In this document: one piece after another, positions 8,730-21,740 of the stretch
How positions within the stretch are numbered: the stretch's first letter is position 1
How the letters are laid out: each line of letters starts with the position of its first letter
NCBI RefSeq assembly: GCF_009663685.2
Contig: NZ_RCOG02000012.1
Coordinates: forward strand, 358,055 to 422,054
Length of the DNA stretch: 64,000 bases
Direction of reading: 5' to 3'
Source of the DNA: Cupriavidus sp. U2
GTDB taxonomy: Bacteria; Pseudomonadota; Gammaproteobacteria; Burkholderiales; Burkholderiaceae
Position numbers and translations under genes: made by a program
The notes under the pieces: model-generated
What the model saw: only the letters and a program-made list of their open reading frames with translations
Databases searched by the model: none
Told to the model about the DNA's origin: nothing

Positions 8730-10158
8730 GTTGAATGGCGATGGTTTTCAGAGTGGTGAATCCGTACAGGGCCTCGAAGCCCTTCTCGCGGCCATAGCCC
8801 GACTGGCCGGTGCCGCCGAACGGCAGCTCGACGCCGCCGCCGGCGCCATAGTTGTTGATGAAGACCTGGCCGGCCCGCAGCTTGCGCGCCAGCCGCATCT
8901 GGCGGCCGCCGTCGCGCGTCCAGACCCCGGCCACCAGGCCATACGCGGTGCCGTTGGCCAGGCGGATGGCCTCGTCCTCGGTATCGAACGGCATGGCGGC
9001 CAGCAATGGCCCGAACACTTCTTCCTGGGCCAGCCGGTGCGTGGCGGGCACGTCGCGGAACAGCATCGGCACCTGGTAGTAGCCGGACTCCGGCGCCTCG
9101 CCCACGATCTGGCCCTGGGCCATCACCGCAATGCCGTCGTGCTGGGCATCGGAAACGAAATCCCACACGCGCTGCTGCTGCTTGCGGCTGATCAGCGGGC
9201 CGCATTCCAGATCGAGTGCCGACGGGCCGACACGCAATGACTCGAACACGCCCGACAGCCGGTCGAGCAGGGCCTCGTAGACGGGCCGCTCCACCAGCAG
9301 GCGGCTGCCGGCCGAGCAGGTCTGGCCCGCATTCTGCACGATGCCGTTGACCACCACGGGCAGCAGCGCGTCGAGGTCGGCATCGGCAAACACCACCTGC
9401 GGCGACTTGCCCCCCAGTTCCAGCGTCACCGGCACATGGTTCTCGGCGGCCAGTTGCGACACGAGCTTGCCGGTGTCCGGCGACCCCGTGAACGAAATAT
9501 GGTTGATGCCCGGATGGCGGGCCAGCGCCGCGCCGGCCTCGTGGCCATAGCCGGTGACGATGTTCAGCGCGCCTTCGGGCAGCCCGGCTTCGGCAGCCAG
9601 TTCGGCCACGCGCAGGATCGACAGGCAGGCGTCCTCGGCGGGCTTGACCACGCAGGCGTTGCCGGTGGCCAGCGCCGCGCCCACGCTGCGGCCGAAGATC
9701 TGCAGCGGGTAGTTCCACGGGACGATGTGGCCGGTCACGCCATGCGGTTCACGCACGGTGAGTACCGTGTAGCCGGTGGTGTAGGGAATGGTCTCGCCGT
9801 GCAGCTTGTCGGCCGCGCCCGCGTAGAACTCGAAATAGCGGGCCACGGCGCGGGCGTCGGCGCGGGCCTGGCGCAGCGGCTTGCCGGTGTCGCGCGCTTC
9901 CAGCGCGGCCAGTTCGTCCTCGTGCTCGATCAGCTTGAGCGCCACGCGGTTCAGCAGGCGCACGCGGTCGGCCGGGTTCATCGCGCCCCATTGGCCTTCG
10001 AAAGCCTGGCGGGCGGCACGGACGGCCACGCTGATATCGGTGGCATTGCCGCGGGCGATCTCGGCGAATGGCTCGCCGTTGGAGGGGTCGAACACCTTGA
10101 TGCGCAGGCCGGAATCGGGGGCGATCAGGCGATTGGCGACGAAATGCTGGGCATGCAT
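8722..10158 (-). CDS. Aldehyde dehydrogenase, betaine-aldehyde-dehydrogenase-like
   Basis: A 478-residue NAD(P)-dependent aldehyde dehydrogenase that oxidises an aldehyde to the acid. The general base Glu247 lies in LELGGKSP, the catalytic nucleophile Cys281 in GQTCSAG, and the cofactor-binding SFTGSPDTG precedes them. The length is normal for the family. The ATG at 10158 follows a GGAG ribosome site six bases upstream, so it is preferred over the in-frame GTG at 10170. It is the first gene of the minus-strand operon with the small membrane protein, SDR and MFS permease, and is divergent from ppa. The closest look is to betaine or gamma-aminobutyraldehyde dehydrogenases, but the true substrate is uncertain. 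Confidence 0.88.
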   Translation of the reverse strand: MHAQHFVANRLIAPDSGLRIKVFDPSNGEPFAEIARGNATDISVAVRAARQAFEGQWGAMNPADRVRLLNRVALKLIEHEDELAALEARDTGKPLRQARADARAVARYFEFYAGAADKLHGETIPYTTGYTVLTVREPHGVTGHIVPWNYPLQIFGRSVGAALATGNACVVKPAEDACLSILRVAELAAEAGLPEGALNIVTGYGHEAGAALARHPGINHISFTGSPDTGKLVSQLAAENHVPVTLELGGKSPQVVFADADLDALLPVVVNGIVQNAGQTCSAGSRLLVERPVYEALLDRLSGVFESLRVGPSALDLECGPLISRKQQQRVWDFVSDAQHDGIAVMAQGQIVGEAPESGYYQVPMLFRDVPATHRLAQEEVFGPLLAAMPFDTEDEAIRLANGTAYGLVAGVWTRDGGRQMRLARKLRAGQVFINNYGAGGGVELPFGGTGQSGYGREKGFEALYGFTTLKTIAIQHG

Positions 10159-10298
10159 GCAGGTCTCCACGGCTCCGGTTATGGAGCAAATGCTGAAATC
10201 GGGAATGCCGCATTATCGCGCACCGCGCCGGGCGTGCAAGGCATCAATCGCCACACGGCGCGGCGGCGGTTGTCAGGCTGCGGTCAGGGCCGACCCGC

Positions 10299-10304
10299 TA
10301 TAAT
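10299..10304 (+). promoter_or_regulatory. Probable -10 box of the ppa promoter
   Basis: A perfect TATAAT lies 38 bases before the ppa ATG. No good -35 hexamer is found at 16-18 bases; TTGTCA at 10270 is 23 bases away. It may depend on other contacts. The call rests on the hexamer and its position. Confidence 0.5.
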
Positions 10305-10342
10305 GCCGCCCATCCCATTCCACAGGTATTCGGAGAACTCGC

Positions 10343-10870
10343 ATGAGCTTCAACCTCGTCTCCCCGGGCAAGGACCTTCCCAACGATTTCAACGTCATCA
10401 TCGAGATCTCCGCGCAAAGCGATCCGGTGAAGTACGAGGCCGACAAGGAAACCGGCCTGCTGTTCGTGGACCGCTTCATCGGCACGGGCATGCGCTACCC
10501 GGCCAACTACGGCTTCATCCCGCAGACGCTGTCGGGCGACGGCGACCCGGTGGACGTGCTGGTGCTGACCCCGTTCCCGATCCTGGCCGGTGCCGTCGTG
10601 CGCTGCCGCGCCCTGGGCATGCTGAAGATGACCGACGAGTCGGGCGTGGACGCCAAGCTGGTGGCCGTGCCGGTGGACAAGCTGAGCCCCGCCACCGCCC
10701 ATATCAAGGGCCTGTCGGATGTGGCGCAAAATACGCTCGACCAGATCAAGCACTTCTTTGAGAACTACAAGGCACTCGAAGCAGGCAAGTGGGTCAAGGT
10801 GGAAGGCTGGGCCGGCATCGAGGAAGCCCACAAGGAAATCACCGACGGCGTGGCGAACTTCAAGAAGTAA
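10343..10870 (+). CDS. ppa: Inorganic pyrophosphatase
   Basis: A 175-residue soluble family I pyrophosphatase that hydrolyses pyrophosphate to phosphate in the cytoplasm, driving biosynthetic reactions. The family signature is clear: the FVDRF and RYPANYGFIP segments, then GDGDPVDVLVL with the metal-binding Asp residues, and later DESGVDAKLVAVP. The length equals that of the E. coli enzyme. The start ATG has GGAGA upstream. It is expressed alone from a promoter with TATAAT at 10299 and ends at a strong terminator. Confidence 0.97.
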   Translation: MSFNLVSPGKDLPNDFNVIIEISAQSDPVKYEADKETGLLFVDRFIGTGMRYPANYGFIPQTLSGDGDPVDVLVLTPFPILAGAVVRCRALGMLKMTDESGVDAKLVAVPVDKLSPATAHIKGLSDVAQNTLDQIKHFFENYKALEAGKWVKVEGWAGIEEAHKEITDGVANFKK

Positions 10871-10895
10871 TCGCGTCGCTGCCGATGGTCCGAGG

Positions 10896-10923
10896 AAAAC
10901 CCCGCCCGATGGCGGGGTTTTTT
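10896..10923 (+). terminator. Rho-independent terminator after ppa
   Basis: An AAAACCCCGCC / GGCGGGGTTTTTT stem with a CGAT loop, ending in a T run, 26 bases after the ppa stop. The A run before it may allow some function on the other strand. Confidence 0.9.
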
Positions 10924-10985
10924 GTTGGGGATGATCGGCGGCAAGGCGAGGCAACGGACCACGCCCTAAGCTTTCGGCAGTACCG

Positions 10986-11561
10986 ATGCCTGTTCACAAA
11001 GGCACCGCGACCGCGCCCGACGCGGCCGCATTCGCCCGCTATGACGCGGTGGCCATCGCGTTCCACTGGCTGATGTTCGTGCTGGTGGCCGTGGCGTACG
11101 CCGCGATCGAACTGCGCGGCTTTACCGACAAGGGCACCGCCGCGCGCATGGTGGCCATGGAAGTCCACAAGTGGTCGGGCGCGCTGGTGCTGGCGCTGAT
11201 CGTGCCGCGCCTGCTCTGGCGCGCGGTGCGCGGTGCGCCGGCGCCCGAAGCGTATCCGCGCCTGGGCCAGCTGGCCGGCGCGACCGTGCATGGCCTGCTG
11301 TACCTGTTCCTGGTGGCCCAGCCCATCCTGGGCATCCTGATGATGAACGCGGCCGGACGCGAACTGATGCTGCCGGGCACGGACATCGGCCTGCCGCCGC
11401 TGATCGCGCCCGACGCCGCGCGCAAGGACCTGCTGGGCGAGATCCACGAGACGATCGGCAACGCCTTTTATCTGGTGATCGGCCTGCACGCGATGGCCGC
11501 GCTGTTTCATCACTACATGCTCGGCGACAACACGATGCGGCGGATGCTGCCGCGCCGATAG
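10986..11561 (+). CDS. Cytochrome b561 (CybB type)
   Basis: A 191-residue four-helix membrane cytochrome of the bacterial b561 family, which passes electrons from quinol at the inner membrane. Haem-ligand histidines fit the family: His in IAFHWLMF (helix 1), EVHKWSG (helix 2), and GLHAMAALFHHY (helix 4), with another in TVHGLLYL. The C-terminal LFHHYMLGDNTMRRML is typical of the family. It stands alone between ppa and a convergent GNAT-like gene, only 24 bases from that gene's end. The physiological electron partner is not indicated by context. Confidence 0.88.
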   Translation: MPVHKGTATAPDAAAFARYDAVAIAFHWLMFVLVAVAYAAIELRGFTDKGTAARMVAMEVHKWSGALVLALIVPRLLWRAVRGAPAPEAYPRLGQLAGATVHGLLYLFLVAQPILGILMMNAAGRELMLPGTDIGLPPLIAPDAARKDLLGEIHETIGNAFYLVIGLHAMAALFHHYMLGDNTMRRMLPRR

Positions 11562-11585
11562 GCTGGCAGGCGGGCCCGGTGTGCC

Positions 11586-12785
11586 TCAGTCGCCGCCGCC
11601 CGCCGGCCGCGCAAACGGGTTGCGGTCGTTGAGCTCGTCCAGGTAGGCATCCATGCCCTGGCGCTCGCGCTCCAGGAAGCGTTCCACAGCGTCGGCAAAG
11701 GACGGATGGGCCAGCCAGTGCGCCGAACGGGTGGCCACGGGCAGGAAGCCGCGCGCCATCTTGTGCTCGCCCTGTGCCCCGCCTTCGAACGTGCCGATGC
11801 CCTCGGCGATGCAGAACTCCAGCGGCTGGTAGTAGGCTGTCTCGAAATGCAGGCAGGGGTGGTGTTCCAGCGCACCCCAGTAGCGGCCGTACAGCGTGCT
11901 GACCGCCGGATCGGCATCGTAGACCAGCAGGGAACTGGCGATGTCCGTGCCGTCGCGCGTGGCGATGACGAGCAGCAGGTTCTCCGGCATCGCCGCGCCA
12001 ATGCGCCGGAAGAAATCGAGGTTCAGGTACGGTGTGGAATGGTGCTCGCGGTACGTCTGCCGGTAGCAGCGGTTGAAGAACTTCCAGGCCGCGTCGTCGA
12101 TCGCCGCGCCGCGCAACTGGCGGAACGTGATGCCGGCCTCGGCGACGCGGCGCCGTTCGGCGCGGATGTTCTTGCGCTTCTTCTGCGACAGCGTGGCCAG
12201 AAAGGCGTCGAAGTCGGCGTAGCCCGGGTTGGTCCAGTGGAACTGCACGCCGTGCCGCATCATCATGCCGGCCTCCTGCATCAGGTCGGCCTCGTGGTCG
12301 GACGGAAACAGGATGTGCAGCGACGACAGCTGGCTTTCCTCGGCCAGCGCCAGCGCGAACCGCAGCAGCACCGTGCGCGCCAGGTCGTCCTCGGCCAGCA
12401 GCCGGGCGCCGCGCACCGGCGTGAACGGCACCGCCGACAGCCACTTCGGGTAGTAGTCGAGCCCGTGCTGGCGATAGGCGTCGGCCCAGGCCCAGTCGAA
12501 GACGTATTCGCCATACGAGTGGGACTTGGCATAGAGCGGCATGGCCGCCGCCAGGCGGTCGCGGCCCGGGCCGTTGCCGTCGGGCACCCAGAGCGTCAGG
12601 AAGCGGGGCGACCAGCCGGTGGCGTCGGTGGCACTGCCGCTGGCGTGCAGGGCGTGCAGGAAGGCGTGGCGCAGGAACGGCGTGGGTTCGGCCTGTGCGG
12701 CCAGCAGCGCGTCCCAGTCGGCGGCATCGATTTCGGCAAGGTCCAGCACGATTTCCGTGCGGTAGTTGGGGCGCGAATCACTCAT
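11586..12785 (-). CDS. GNAT-family N-acetyltransferase-like protein (COG3146/DUF482 type)
   Basis: A 399-residue protein resembling the COG3146 group, related in fold to FemAB and GNAT acyltransferases and often labelled peptidogalycan recognition. Visible features are an N-terminal WDALLAAQAEPTPFLRHAFL segment, a central KKRKNIRAERR basic patch, a CYRQTYREH segment, and a C-terminal GAQGEHKMARGFLPVATRSAHW stretch characteristic of this family. The ATG at 12785 is chosen because the product then begins MSDSRP and matches the usual length; no good ribosome site is present. It converges on the cytochrome b561 gene and diverges from nadE. The substrate is unknown. Confidence 0.8.
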   Translation of the reverse strand: MSDSRPNYRTEIVLDLAEIDAADWDALLAAQAEPTPFLRHAFLHALHASGSATDATGWSPRFLTLWVPDGNGPGRDRLAAAMPLYAKSHSYGEYVFDWAWADAYRQHGLDYYPKWLSAVPFTPVRGARLLAEDDLARTVLLRFALALAEESQLSSLHILFPSDHEADLMQEAGMMMRHGVQFHWTNPGYADFDAFLATLSQKKRKNIRAERRRVAEAGITFRQLRGAAIDDAAWKFFNRCYRQTYREHHSTPYLNLDFFRRIGAAMPENLLLVIATRDGTDIASSLLVYDADPAVSTLYGRYWGALEHHPCLHFETAYYQPLEFCIAEGIGTFEGGAQGEHKMARGFLPVATRSAHWLAHPSFADAVERFLERERQGMDAYLDELNDRNPFARPAGGGD

Positions 12786-12950
12786 GGACGGGTGGGCATA
12801 GGTGCCGGGCGAGTCTACCGGAATTGAAATTGTGCTGCAGGCGTCGTCAGCGTGACGCTGACGCCGGCCCGGCGCAGGGCGTCGTAGAATGCGCATATCC
12901 GTTTTCCGATGTCCACTCCCCCGACGTGCCTTCCCGGTACGGGTCCAGAC

Positions 12951-15032
<2,082 letters not shown>

Positions 15033-15048
15033 TTGTCCTGGCGTCTGG

Positions 15049-15091
15049 CACGCCGATTGCGGGCAATGTGGGACTTCCCGCAATCGGCGTG
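15049..15091. repeat. Perfect 15-bp inverted repeat between nadE and the PII gene
   Basis: CACGCCGATTGCGGG (15049-15063) is exactly complementary to 15077-15091, with a 13-base loop. It lies 17 bases after the nadE stop. There is no T run after it, so it may be a Rho-dependent or processing structure, or an operator overlapping the PII promoter (TAGAAT at 15105-15110). Confidence 0.8.
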
Positions 15092-15133
15092 TGGTGTTTC
15101 GGGCTAGAATCTGACATCTTCCGACACCTTTAG

Positions 15134-15487
<354 letters not shown>

Positions 15488-15505
15488 GCGACACCACGTT
15501 TGAAG

Positions 15506-15534
15506 AAAAGCCGGCTTATGGGCCGGTTTTTTTA
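15506..15534 (+). terminator. Rho-independent terminator after the PII gene
   Basis: AAAAGCCGGC / GGCCGGTTTTTTT stem-loop with a T run, about 20 bases after the stop codon. Confidence 0.88.
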
Positions 15535-15547
15535 TGCCTGTGCGCGG

Positions 15548-16195
15548 CTAACTCGGCAGCTTCCATCCGAACTGGACCGACAGCAGCCGCATTCCCATCG
15601 TCACCAGCGCGCCGGACAGCAGCGCCACCTCCTGGTCGGCGCGCAGCCACGTCAGCCCCACGTAGACCCAGCAGCCCACGAACGAACAGCTGGCATAGGG
15701 CGAGCGGTCGCGCAGGATCATCGGCACTTCGTTGCACAGCACGTCGCGCAGCACGCCGCCAAACACGGCGGAGATGATGCCCATCATCACAGCGACGGTC
15801 GGGGTCATCTGCGCTACCAGCGCAAGCGACGTGCCCGTGACCGAGAACAGCCCCAGGCCGATGGCATCGGCCACCAGCATCGCGCGGTCGGACGCCACGG
15901 TGCTGACCACCCGGAACACCATCGCCGCGCCAATCGACATCGCAAAGATCAGCAGCACGTAGTATTCGTGCTCGACCCAGTAGAACGGCCGCCGGTCCAG
16001 CAGTACGTCGCGCACGGTGCCGCCGCCAAAGGCGGTGGCGAAGGCCACGATGAACGTGCCCACCGCGTCCAGCCTTTGCTTGCGGGCATCCACCACGCCC
16101 GACACGGCGAACGCCAGGACCCCGGTGATCTCCATGACATGGAGGATCAGGGGCAGCCGCCCCATCAGCAGATCGAACGGCAGGTGAAGGTGCAT
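15548..16195 (-). CDS. TRIC/YadS-like membrane channel (UPF0126)
   Basis: A 215-residue integral membrane protein with about seven helices arranged as a repeat, typical of the UPF0126 family, whose members are structurally TRIC-like monovalent cation channels. The duplicated signature GGGTVRDVLLDRRPFYW and GGVLRDVLCNEVPMIL marks the two halves. The start is ATG 16195; longer readings upstream overlap the Smr gene. It lies eight bases after the Smr gene on the same strand, so the two are probably co-transcribed, though no functional link is known. Confidence 0.87.
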   Translation of the reverse strand: MHLHLPFDLLMGRLPLILHVMEITGVLAFAVSGVVDARKQRLDAVGTFIVAFATAFGGGTVRDVLLDRRPFYWVEHEYYVLLIFAMSIGAAMVFRVVSTVASDRAMLVADAIGLGLFSVTGTSLALVAQMTPTVAVMMGIISAVFGGVLRDVLCNEVPMILRDRSPYASCSFVGCWVYVGLTWLRADQEVALLSGALVTMGMRLLSVQFGWKLPS

Positions 16196-16203
16196 AGGGG
16201 GCG

Positions 16204-16869
16204 TCAGGCTTTGGGCTGGCGCAGCAGGACCATCAGGGCGCCCGCGCCGCCTTGCGACTCGCGGGCCTGGACGAAAGCGATCACTTCTTCCTTCTGCACC
16301 AGCCAGCTGCGGACCTTGCCCTTGAGCACAGGCAGCTTGTCCGGCGAGCCGATGCCCTTGCCGTGGATCACCCGCACGCAACGCACGCCGTTGCGTACCG
16401 AGCGGCGCAGGAAACTGGCCAGTGCCTCGCGGGCTTCGTCGCTGCGCAGGCCGTGCAGGTCCACTTTGTCCTGCGGCACCCACTCGCCACGGCGCAGCTT
16501 TTTGATCACATCCTCGCCGATGCCGGGCCGGCGGAACGACATGGTCTCGTCGATATCGAGCAGGTTCTCGACGTCGAATTCGTCCGACAGCGACGCTGCG
16601 AGCACCGCCTTGTCATTGAGCTGGGTCTGTACCGGAATGGGGGCAGGGGCCTTGGCGGCGTGCTGCACGCGGTTGCGGTCGCGCAGGGAACTGACCGAGC
16701 CGATACTGGACCGGAAGACATTGGCCTCTTCCTCGGCCCGCCGGGCAGCGGCCTCGGCAGCCTTGCGTTCGGCCTCGCGGCGCTCGGCATCGGCCTTGAG
16801 GCCGTCACGCACCACGGCCAGATCGTGCAGGCCGAATCGCCTGGTTGGGGTTTTGGCGCCTTGCGACAT
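16204..16869 (-). CDS. Smr/MutS2-domain protein
   Basis: A 221-residue cytoplasmic protein with a C-terminal Smr domain. The N-terminal part (about residues 10-50) is a charged coiled coil rich in Ala, Glu and Arg (KADAERREAERKAAEA). The Smr domain shows the DLHG motif (VDLHGLRSDEA) and the GKG motif (VIHGKGIGS), followed by ALMVLL. Smr domains are nicking or branched-DNA endonucleases in characterised cases, or act on RNA; the role of this stand-alone form is not established. It precedes the TRIC-like gene by eight bases. Confidence 0.9.
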   Translation of the reverse strand: MSQGAKTPTRRFGLHDLAVVRDGLKADAERREAERKAAEAAARRAEEEANVFRSSIGSVSSLRDRNRVQHAAKAPAPIPVQTQLNDKAVLAASLSDEFDVENLLDIDETMSFRRPGIGEDVIKKLRRGEWVPQDKVDLHGLRSDEAREALASFLRRSVRNGVRCVRVIHGKGIGSPDKLPVLKGKVRSWLVQKEEVIAFVQARESQGGAGALMVLLRQPKA

Positions 16870-16985
16870 AGCAGGAATCTCTGGAAGCTCGGCACCGATT
16901 ATAAGGAAAACGGGGACGGCCGCTGCAAGGCGGGTGTCCCCGTGGGTGTGGCGCCAAGGCTGGCCAGCGGCCGGCCGGCGGGAAG

Positions 16986-18005
<1,020 letters not shown>

Positions 18006-18120
18006 TTATATGTGGCGCGGCGTTTGCCGACTGTTGCAAATTCCAATGAAGGCGATAGGGGCCGCCGAGGTTAAAATGGCCGCCATCGTCCACTTCGCAC
18101 GATCGAACAGACCCTGACGC

Positions 18121-20454
18121 ATGGCTCGCGCTACCACGACTACCCGGACCGACCCGTCGGCACTTCCATCGCGCATCGGCAAGCTGCTAGGCGAGGTGCG
18201 CTGGTTCCTGCTGCTTGCCGTGACGCTCGGCTTCCTGTGCGTGCTGGCCAGCTACAGCAAGGCGGACCCCGGCTGGTCCCATGCCAGCCAGGTGTCCGAT
18301 ATCCGCAACCTTGGCGGCCGCGTGGGCGCCTGGGTGGCCGACATCCTCTTCTTCATCTTCGGCTTTTCGGCCTACTGGTGGAGCGTGCTGCTGATGCGCC
18401 GCTGCTGGCGCGGCTGGCGCGTGCTGACCGCCGAACTGCCCGAACGCATGCCCGAACCCCAGCACAGCACCGCCGTCAGCTGGATCGGCTTTGCGCTGAC
18501 GCTGGTGTCCAGCATGGGCCTGGAAGCCATCCGCATGTACCCGCTGCGCTCGGCCCTGCCGCGCGCCCCCGGTGGCGTACTGGGCGACCTGCTCGGCGGC
18601 TGGCTGCAGCTGGCGCTGGGTTTCTCGGGCGCCACGCTGTTGCTGCTGCTGATGTTTGCCATCGGCCTGTCGTTGTTCTTCCATTTCTCGTGGCTGTCGG
18701 TGGCCGAGCACGTGGGCGGCTTTGTCGAGACGTTGTTCATGGGCTTCAAGGCCCGCCGCGAGAAGAAGCAGGACCGCATCATCGGCGCGGCGGCCAAGGT
18801 GGAACGTACCGAAACCGTTGAAGTGCAGCGCGTGAAGCAGGAAGAAGCTGCGCCGGTGCAGATCGTGCGCCAGCAGGCCGTGCCCAAGCACGAGCGCGTG
18901 GAGCGCGAGAAACAGCAGCCGCTGTTTGCCGATATCCAGGATACGGACCTGCCGCCACTGTCTCTGCTGGACGCCGTGCCGACCCAGCAGGAAACGGTCA
19001 GCGCCGAGACGCTGGAATACACGTCGCGCCTGATCGAGAAGAAGCTCAAGGACTTTGGCGTCGAGGTCAAGGTCGTGGCCGCCTATCCGGGCCCCGTGAT
19101 CACGCGCTATGAGATCGAGCCGGCTACGGGCGTGAAGGGCAGCCAGGTGGTGAATCTGGCGCGCGACCTGGCGCGCAGCCTGTCGCTGGTGTCGATCCGC
19201 GTGGTCGAGACGATCCCGGGCAAGAACTACATGGGCCTGGAACTGCCGAATCCGAAGCGCCAGACCGTGCGCCTGGCGGAAATCCTGGGCTCGCAGGTCT
19301 ACAACGAGAGCGTGTCGAGCCTGACCATGGCACTGGGCAAGGACATTGCCGGCAAGCCGATGGTGGCCGACCTGGCCAAGATGCCGCACTGCATGGTGGC
19401 CGGTACCACGGGCTCGGGCAAGTCGGTGGGCATCAACGCGATGATCCTGTCGCTGCTTTACAAGGCCCGTGCCGACCAGGTGCGCCTGATCCTGATCGAC
19501 CCGAAGATGCTCGAAATGAGCGTCTACGAGGGCATTCCGCACCTGTTGTGCCCGGTGGTGACCGACATGCGCCAGGCTGGCAACGCGCTGAACTGGGCGG
19601 TGGGCGAGATGGAGCGCCGCTACAAGCTCATGAGCAAGCTGGGGGTGCGCAACCTGGCCGGCTACAACAAGAAGATCGACGAGGCCGCGGCAAAGGAAGA
19701 GAAGATTCCGAACCCGTTCAGCCTGACGCCGGACGCCCCGGAGCCGCTGGACAAGCTGCCGACGATCGTCATCGTGATCGACGAACTGGCCGACCTGATG
19801 ATGGTGGTGGGCAAGAAGGTCGAGGAGCTGATCGCCCGCATCGCGCAAAAGGCCCGGGCCGCCGGCCTGCACCTGGTGCTGGCGACGCAGCGGCCGTCGG
19901 TGGACGTGATTACCGGCCTGATCAAGGCCAATGTGCCGACGCGTATCGCGTTCCAGGTCAGCAGCAAGATCGATTCCCGCACGATCCTGGACCAGCAGGG
20001 CGCCGAGGCGCTGCTGGGCATGGGCGACATGCTCTATTTGGCGCCCGGCACCGGCATGCCCGTGCGGGTGCACGGCGCGTTCGTGTCCGACGATGAAGTC
20101 CACCGCGTGGTCGAGAAGCTCAAGGAGGGCGGCGAGGCCAACTATATCGAGGGCATCCTCGAAGGCGGGCTGGTCGATGGCGATGGTGCCGGCGACAGCC
20201 TGGGCGGTGGCGCCGGCATCGGCGGCGCAGGCGGCGGCGAGGCCGATCCGCTCTATGACCAGGCCGTGGAAGTGGTGATCAAGAACCGCCGGGCGTCGAT
20301 TTCGCTGGTGCAGCGGCATCTGCGCATCGGCTACAACCGCGCCGCACGGCTGCTGGAAGATATGGAAAAGGCCGGTCTGGTCTCGGCCATGTCCGGCAAC
20401 GGCAACCGCGACATCCTGGTACCGGCCGGCAGCAGCGCCACGGCCGACGACTGA
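18121..20454 (+). CDS. ftsK: DNA translocase FtsK
   Basis: A 777-residue septal DNA pump that moves chromosome termini during division and activates XerCD at dif. The N-terminal 200 residues hold about four transmembrane helices. A short charged linker (residues 215-290) replaces the long linker of E. coli FtsK. The motor has Walker A GTTGSGKS near residue 430 and Walker [13 protein letters not shown] Gly-rich stretch leads to the C-terminal winged-helix gamma domain (about 705-760: [27 protein letters not shown]), which reads KOPS sites. The length is usual for betaproteobacteria. lolA follows. Confidence 0.96.
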   Translation: MARATTTTRTDPSALPSRIGKLLGEVRWFLLLAVTLGFLCVLASYSKADPGWSHASQVSDIRNLGGRVGAWVADILFFIFGFSAYWWSVLLMRRCWRGWRVLTAELPERMPEPQHSTAVSWIGFALTLVSSMGLEAIRMYPLRSALPRAPGGVLGDLLGGWLQLALGFSGATLLLLLMFAIGLSLFFHFSWLSVAEHVGGFVETLFMGFKARREKKQDRIIGAAAKVERTETVEVQRVKQEEAAPVQIVRQQAVPKHERVEREKQQPLFADIQDTDLPPLSLLDAVPTQQETVSAETLEYTSRLIEKKLKDFGVEVKVVAAYPGPVITRYEIEPATGVKGSQVVNLARDLARSLSLVSIRVVETIPGKNYMGLELPNPKRQTVRLAEILGSQVYNESVSSLTMALGKDIAGKPMVADLAKMPHCMVAGTTGSGKSVGINAMILSLLYKARADQVRLILIDPKMLEMSVYEGIPHLLCPVVTDMRQAGNALNWAVGEMERRYKLMSKLGVRNLAGYNKKIDEAAAKEEKIPNPFSLTPDAPEPLDKLPTIVIVIDELADLMMVVGKKVEELIARIAQKARAAGLHLVLATQRPSVDVITGLIKANVPTRIAFQVSSKIDSRTILDQQGAEALLGMGDMLYLAPGTGMPVRVHGAFVSDDEVHRVVEKLKEGGEANYIEGILEGGLVDGDGAGDSLGGGAGIGGAGGGEADPLYDQAVEVVIKNRRASISLVQRHLRIGYNRAARLLEDMEKAGLVSAMSGNGNRDILVPAGSSATADD

Positions 20455-20480
20455 CGCCGCAGCATTCCGCACGGACTGAA

Positions 20481-20511
20481 GTGACGGGTAATATACCGTT
20501 ACGCCCGTCAC
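20481..20511. repeat. Imperfect hairpin between ftsK and lolA
   Basis: GTGACGGG (20481-20488) pairs with CCCGTCAC (20504-20511), and inner GTAA/TTAC bases extend the stem. A TAATAT hexamer (20489-20494) lies in the loop. There is no T run, so it could be an operator or weak terminator over a lolA promoter; the role is unproven. Confidence 0.5.
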
Positions 20512-20582
20512 AGCCTGTCGCGGAATTGCCAATCCGGGGCGTGCTCTAATCGGACATCAGCCAAATCGTAAGGGAACGATCC

Positions 20583-21218
20583 ATGCGACATCGCATTCTC
20601 GCGCCGCTGTGCGCGTCGTTGGCGTTGCTGGCCGCCGTGCCTGCCGCGCACGCTGCTGCCACCGACCAGCTGCAGACCTTTGTGACCAGTGTGAAGAGCG
20701 CCCGGGGCGAATTCACGCAGAAGCAGATCAAGGGGCAGGGGGGCGACGCCAAGGTGGCCGGCACGTCGAGCGGCACCTTCGCTTTCTCGCGTCCGGGCAA
20801 GTTCACCTGGCGCTATACCAAGCCCTATGACCAGCTGCTGCAGGCCGACGGCCAGACGCTCTATATCTACGACAAGGACCTGAACCAGGTCACCGAGCGC
20901 AAGCTGGACAACGCGCTGGGCTCCAGCCCGGCGGCCATCCTGTTCGGCAGCAACGACCTGTCGAAGAACTTTGACGTGAAGAACGGCGCCACGCGCGATG
21001 GCGTGGAATGGCTGGAACTGACGCCGAAGTCGAAGGACACGCAGTTCGAGCGCATCGGCATTGGCTTCAAGAGCGGAAACCTCGAGGCGATGGAGCTGCG
21101 CGACGCGTTCGGCAATACCACGTTGCTGACATTCACGGCCATCCAGAAGAATCCGTCGTTGCCGGCCGATACCTTCCGCTTCACGGTACCCAAGGGTGCC
21201 GACGTGATGAAGCAGTAA
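20583..21218 (+). CDS. lolA: Outer membrane lipoprotein carrier protein LolA
   Basis: A 211-residue periplasmic chaperone that takes lipoproteins released by LolCDE and delivers them to LolB. A signal peptide ends near AHAA (residues 1-22). The mature part shows the LolA features [52 protein letters not shown] and a C-terminal [17 protein letters not shown]. Start ATG 20583 follows AAGGGAACG. The ftsK-lolA-rarA-serS order seen here is conserved among proteobacteria, with two short genes placed between lolA and rarA in this genome. Confidence 0.95.
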   Translation: MRHRILAPLCASLALLAAVPAAHAAATDQLQTFVTSVKSARGEFTQKQIKGQGGDAKVAGTSSGTFAFSRPGKFTWRYTKPYDQLLQADGQTLYIYDKDLNQVTERKLDNALGSSPAAILFGSNDLSKNFDVKNGATRDGVEWLELTPKSKDTQFERIGIGFKSGNLEAMELRDAFGNTTLLTFTAIQKNPSLPADTFRFTVPKGADVMKQ

Positions 21219-21279
21219 GGCGGGAGCCCGAGAGGACACACAGCGCGAAACAGAGCCAGAAAGACGCCAGAGGACAGCC

Positions 21280-21714
21280 ATGAAAGACGCCCCCGCCTTC
21301 CCCCGACTGCCGAGCCTGCGCCCGGTATCCCGCCTGGCCGCCCCGGGTGGCGCGCTGGCCGCCGCACTGGTCCTGTCCGCCTGCGCGCACAGCCAGGCCA
21401 GCAAGTTCGACGTCGATGCGTTCCTGCGCGGCTCGGACACTGCGCTGCCCGAAGTGCTGGGCAATTCCGACTTCCTGAAGGCCACGCGCATCGGGCAGGG
21501 GGAATGTGCCACCCTGCTGCAGTCTCCGCACAACGGCGTGCTGGAAGACCTGCCCGCCAGCAACACGGCGCGCGGCCCGGCATGGGTGCTGCACCCCGCG
21601 GGCTCCCCCGACAAGGTCTGGTTGATCGTCGGGCAGGCCAATGGCGAGCGCAACTGCCACGGGCCGCTGCCCGCGGATGCGATGAAGACCCTGACCGAAC
21701 GGGCCAAGGGCTGA
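21280..21714 (+). CDS. Putative lipoprotein, function unknown
   Basis: A 144-residue protein not assigned to a family. The N terminus is basic then hydrophobic and ends in a likely lipobox LSAC with Cys35, so it is probably exported and lipid-anchored. The long N region before the hydrophobic stretch is unusual but acceptable. The mature part has two further Cys (GQGECATLL and ERNCHGPLP) that might form a disulfide. It begins 61 bases after lolA on the same strand and may be co-transcribed with it. No function can be inferred. Confidence 0.7.
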   Translation: MKDAPAFPRLPSLRPVSRLAAPGGALAAALVLSACAHSQASKFDVDAFLRGSDTALPEVLGNSDFLKATRIGQGECATLLQSPHNGVLEDLPASNTARGPAWVLHPAGSPDKVWLIVGQANGERNCHGPLPADAMKTLTERAKG

Positions 21715-21740
21715 CGGGCTACGTGCGCCGCTGACGCGCC

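Noticed and set aside
18187..20532. A 781-codon open frame antisense to ftsK
   Set aside because: It shows shadow composition only; ftsK on the other strand has all expected motifs.
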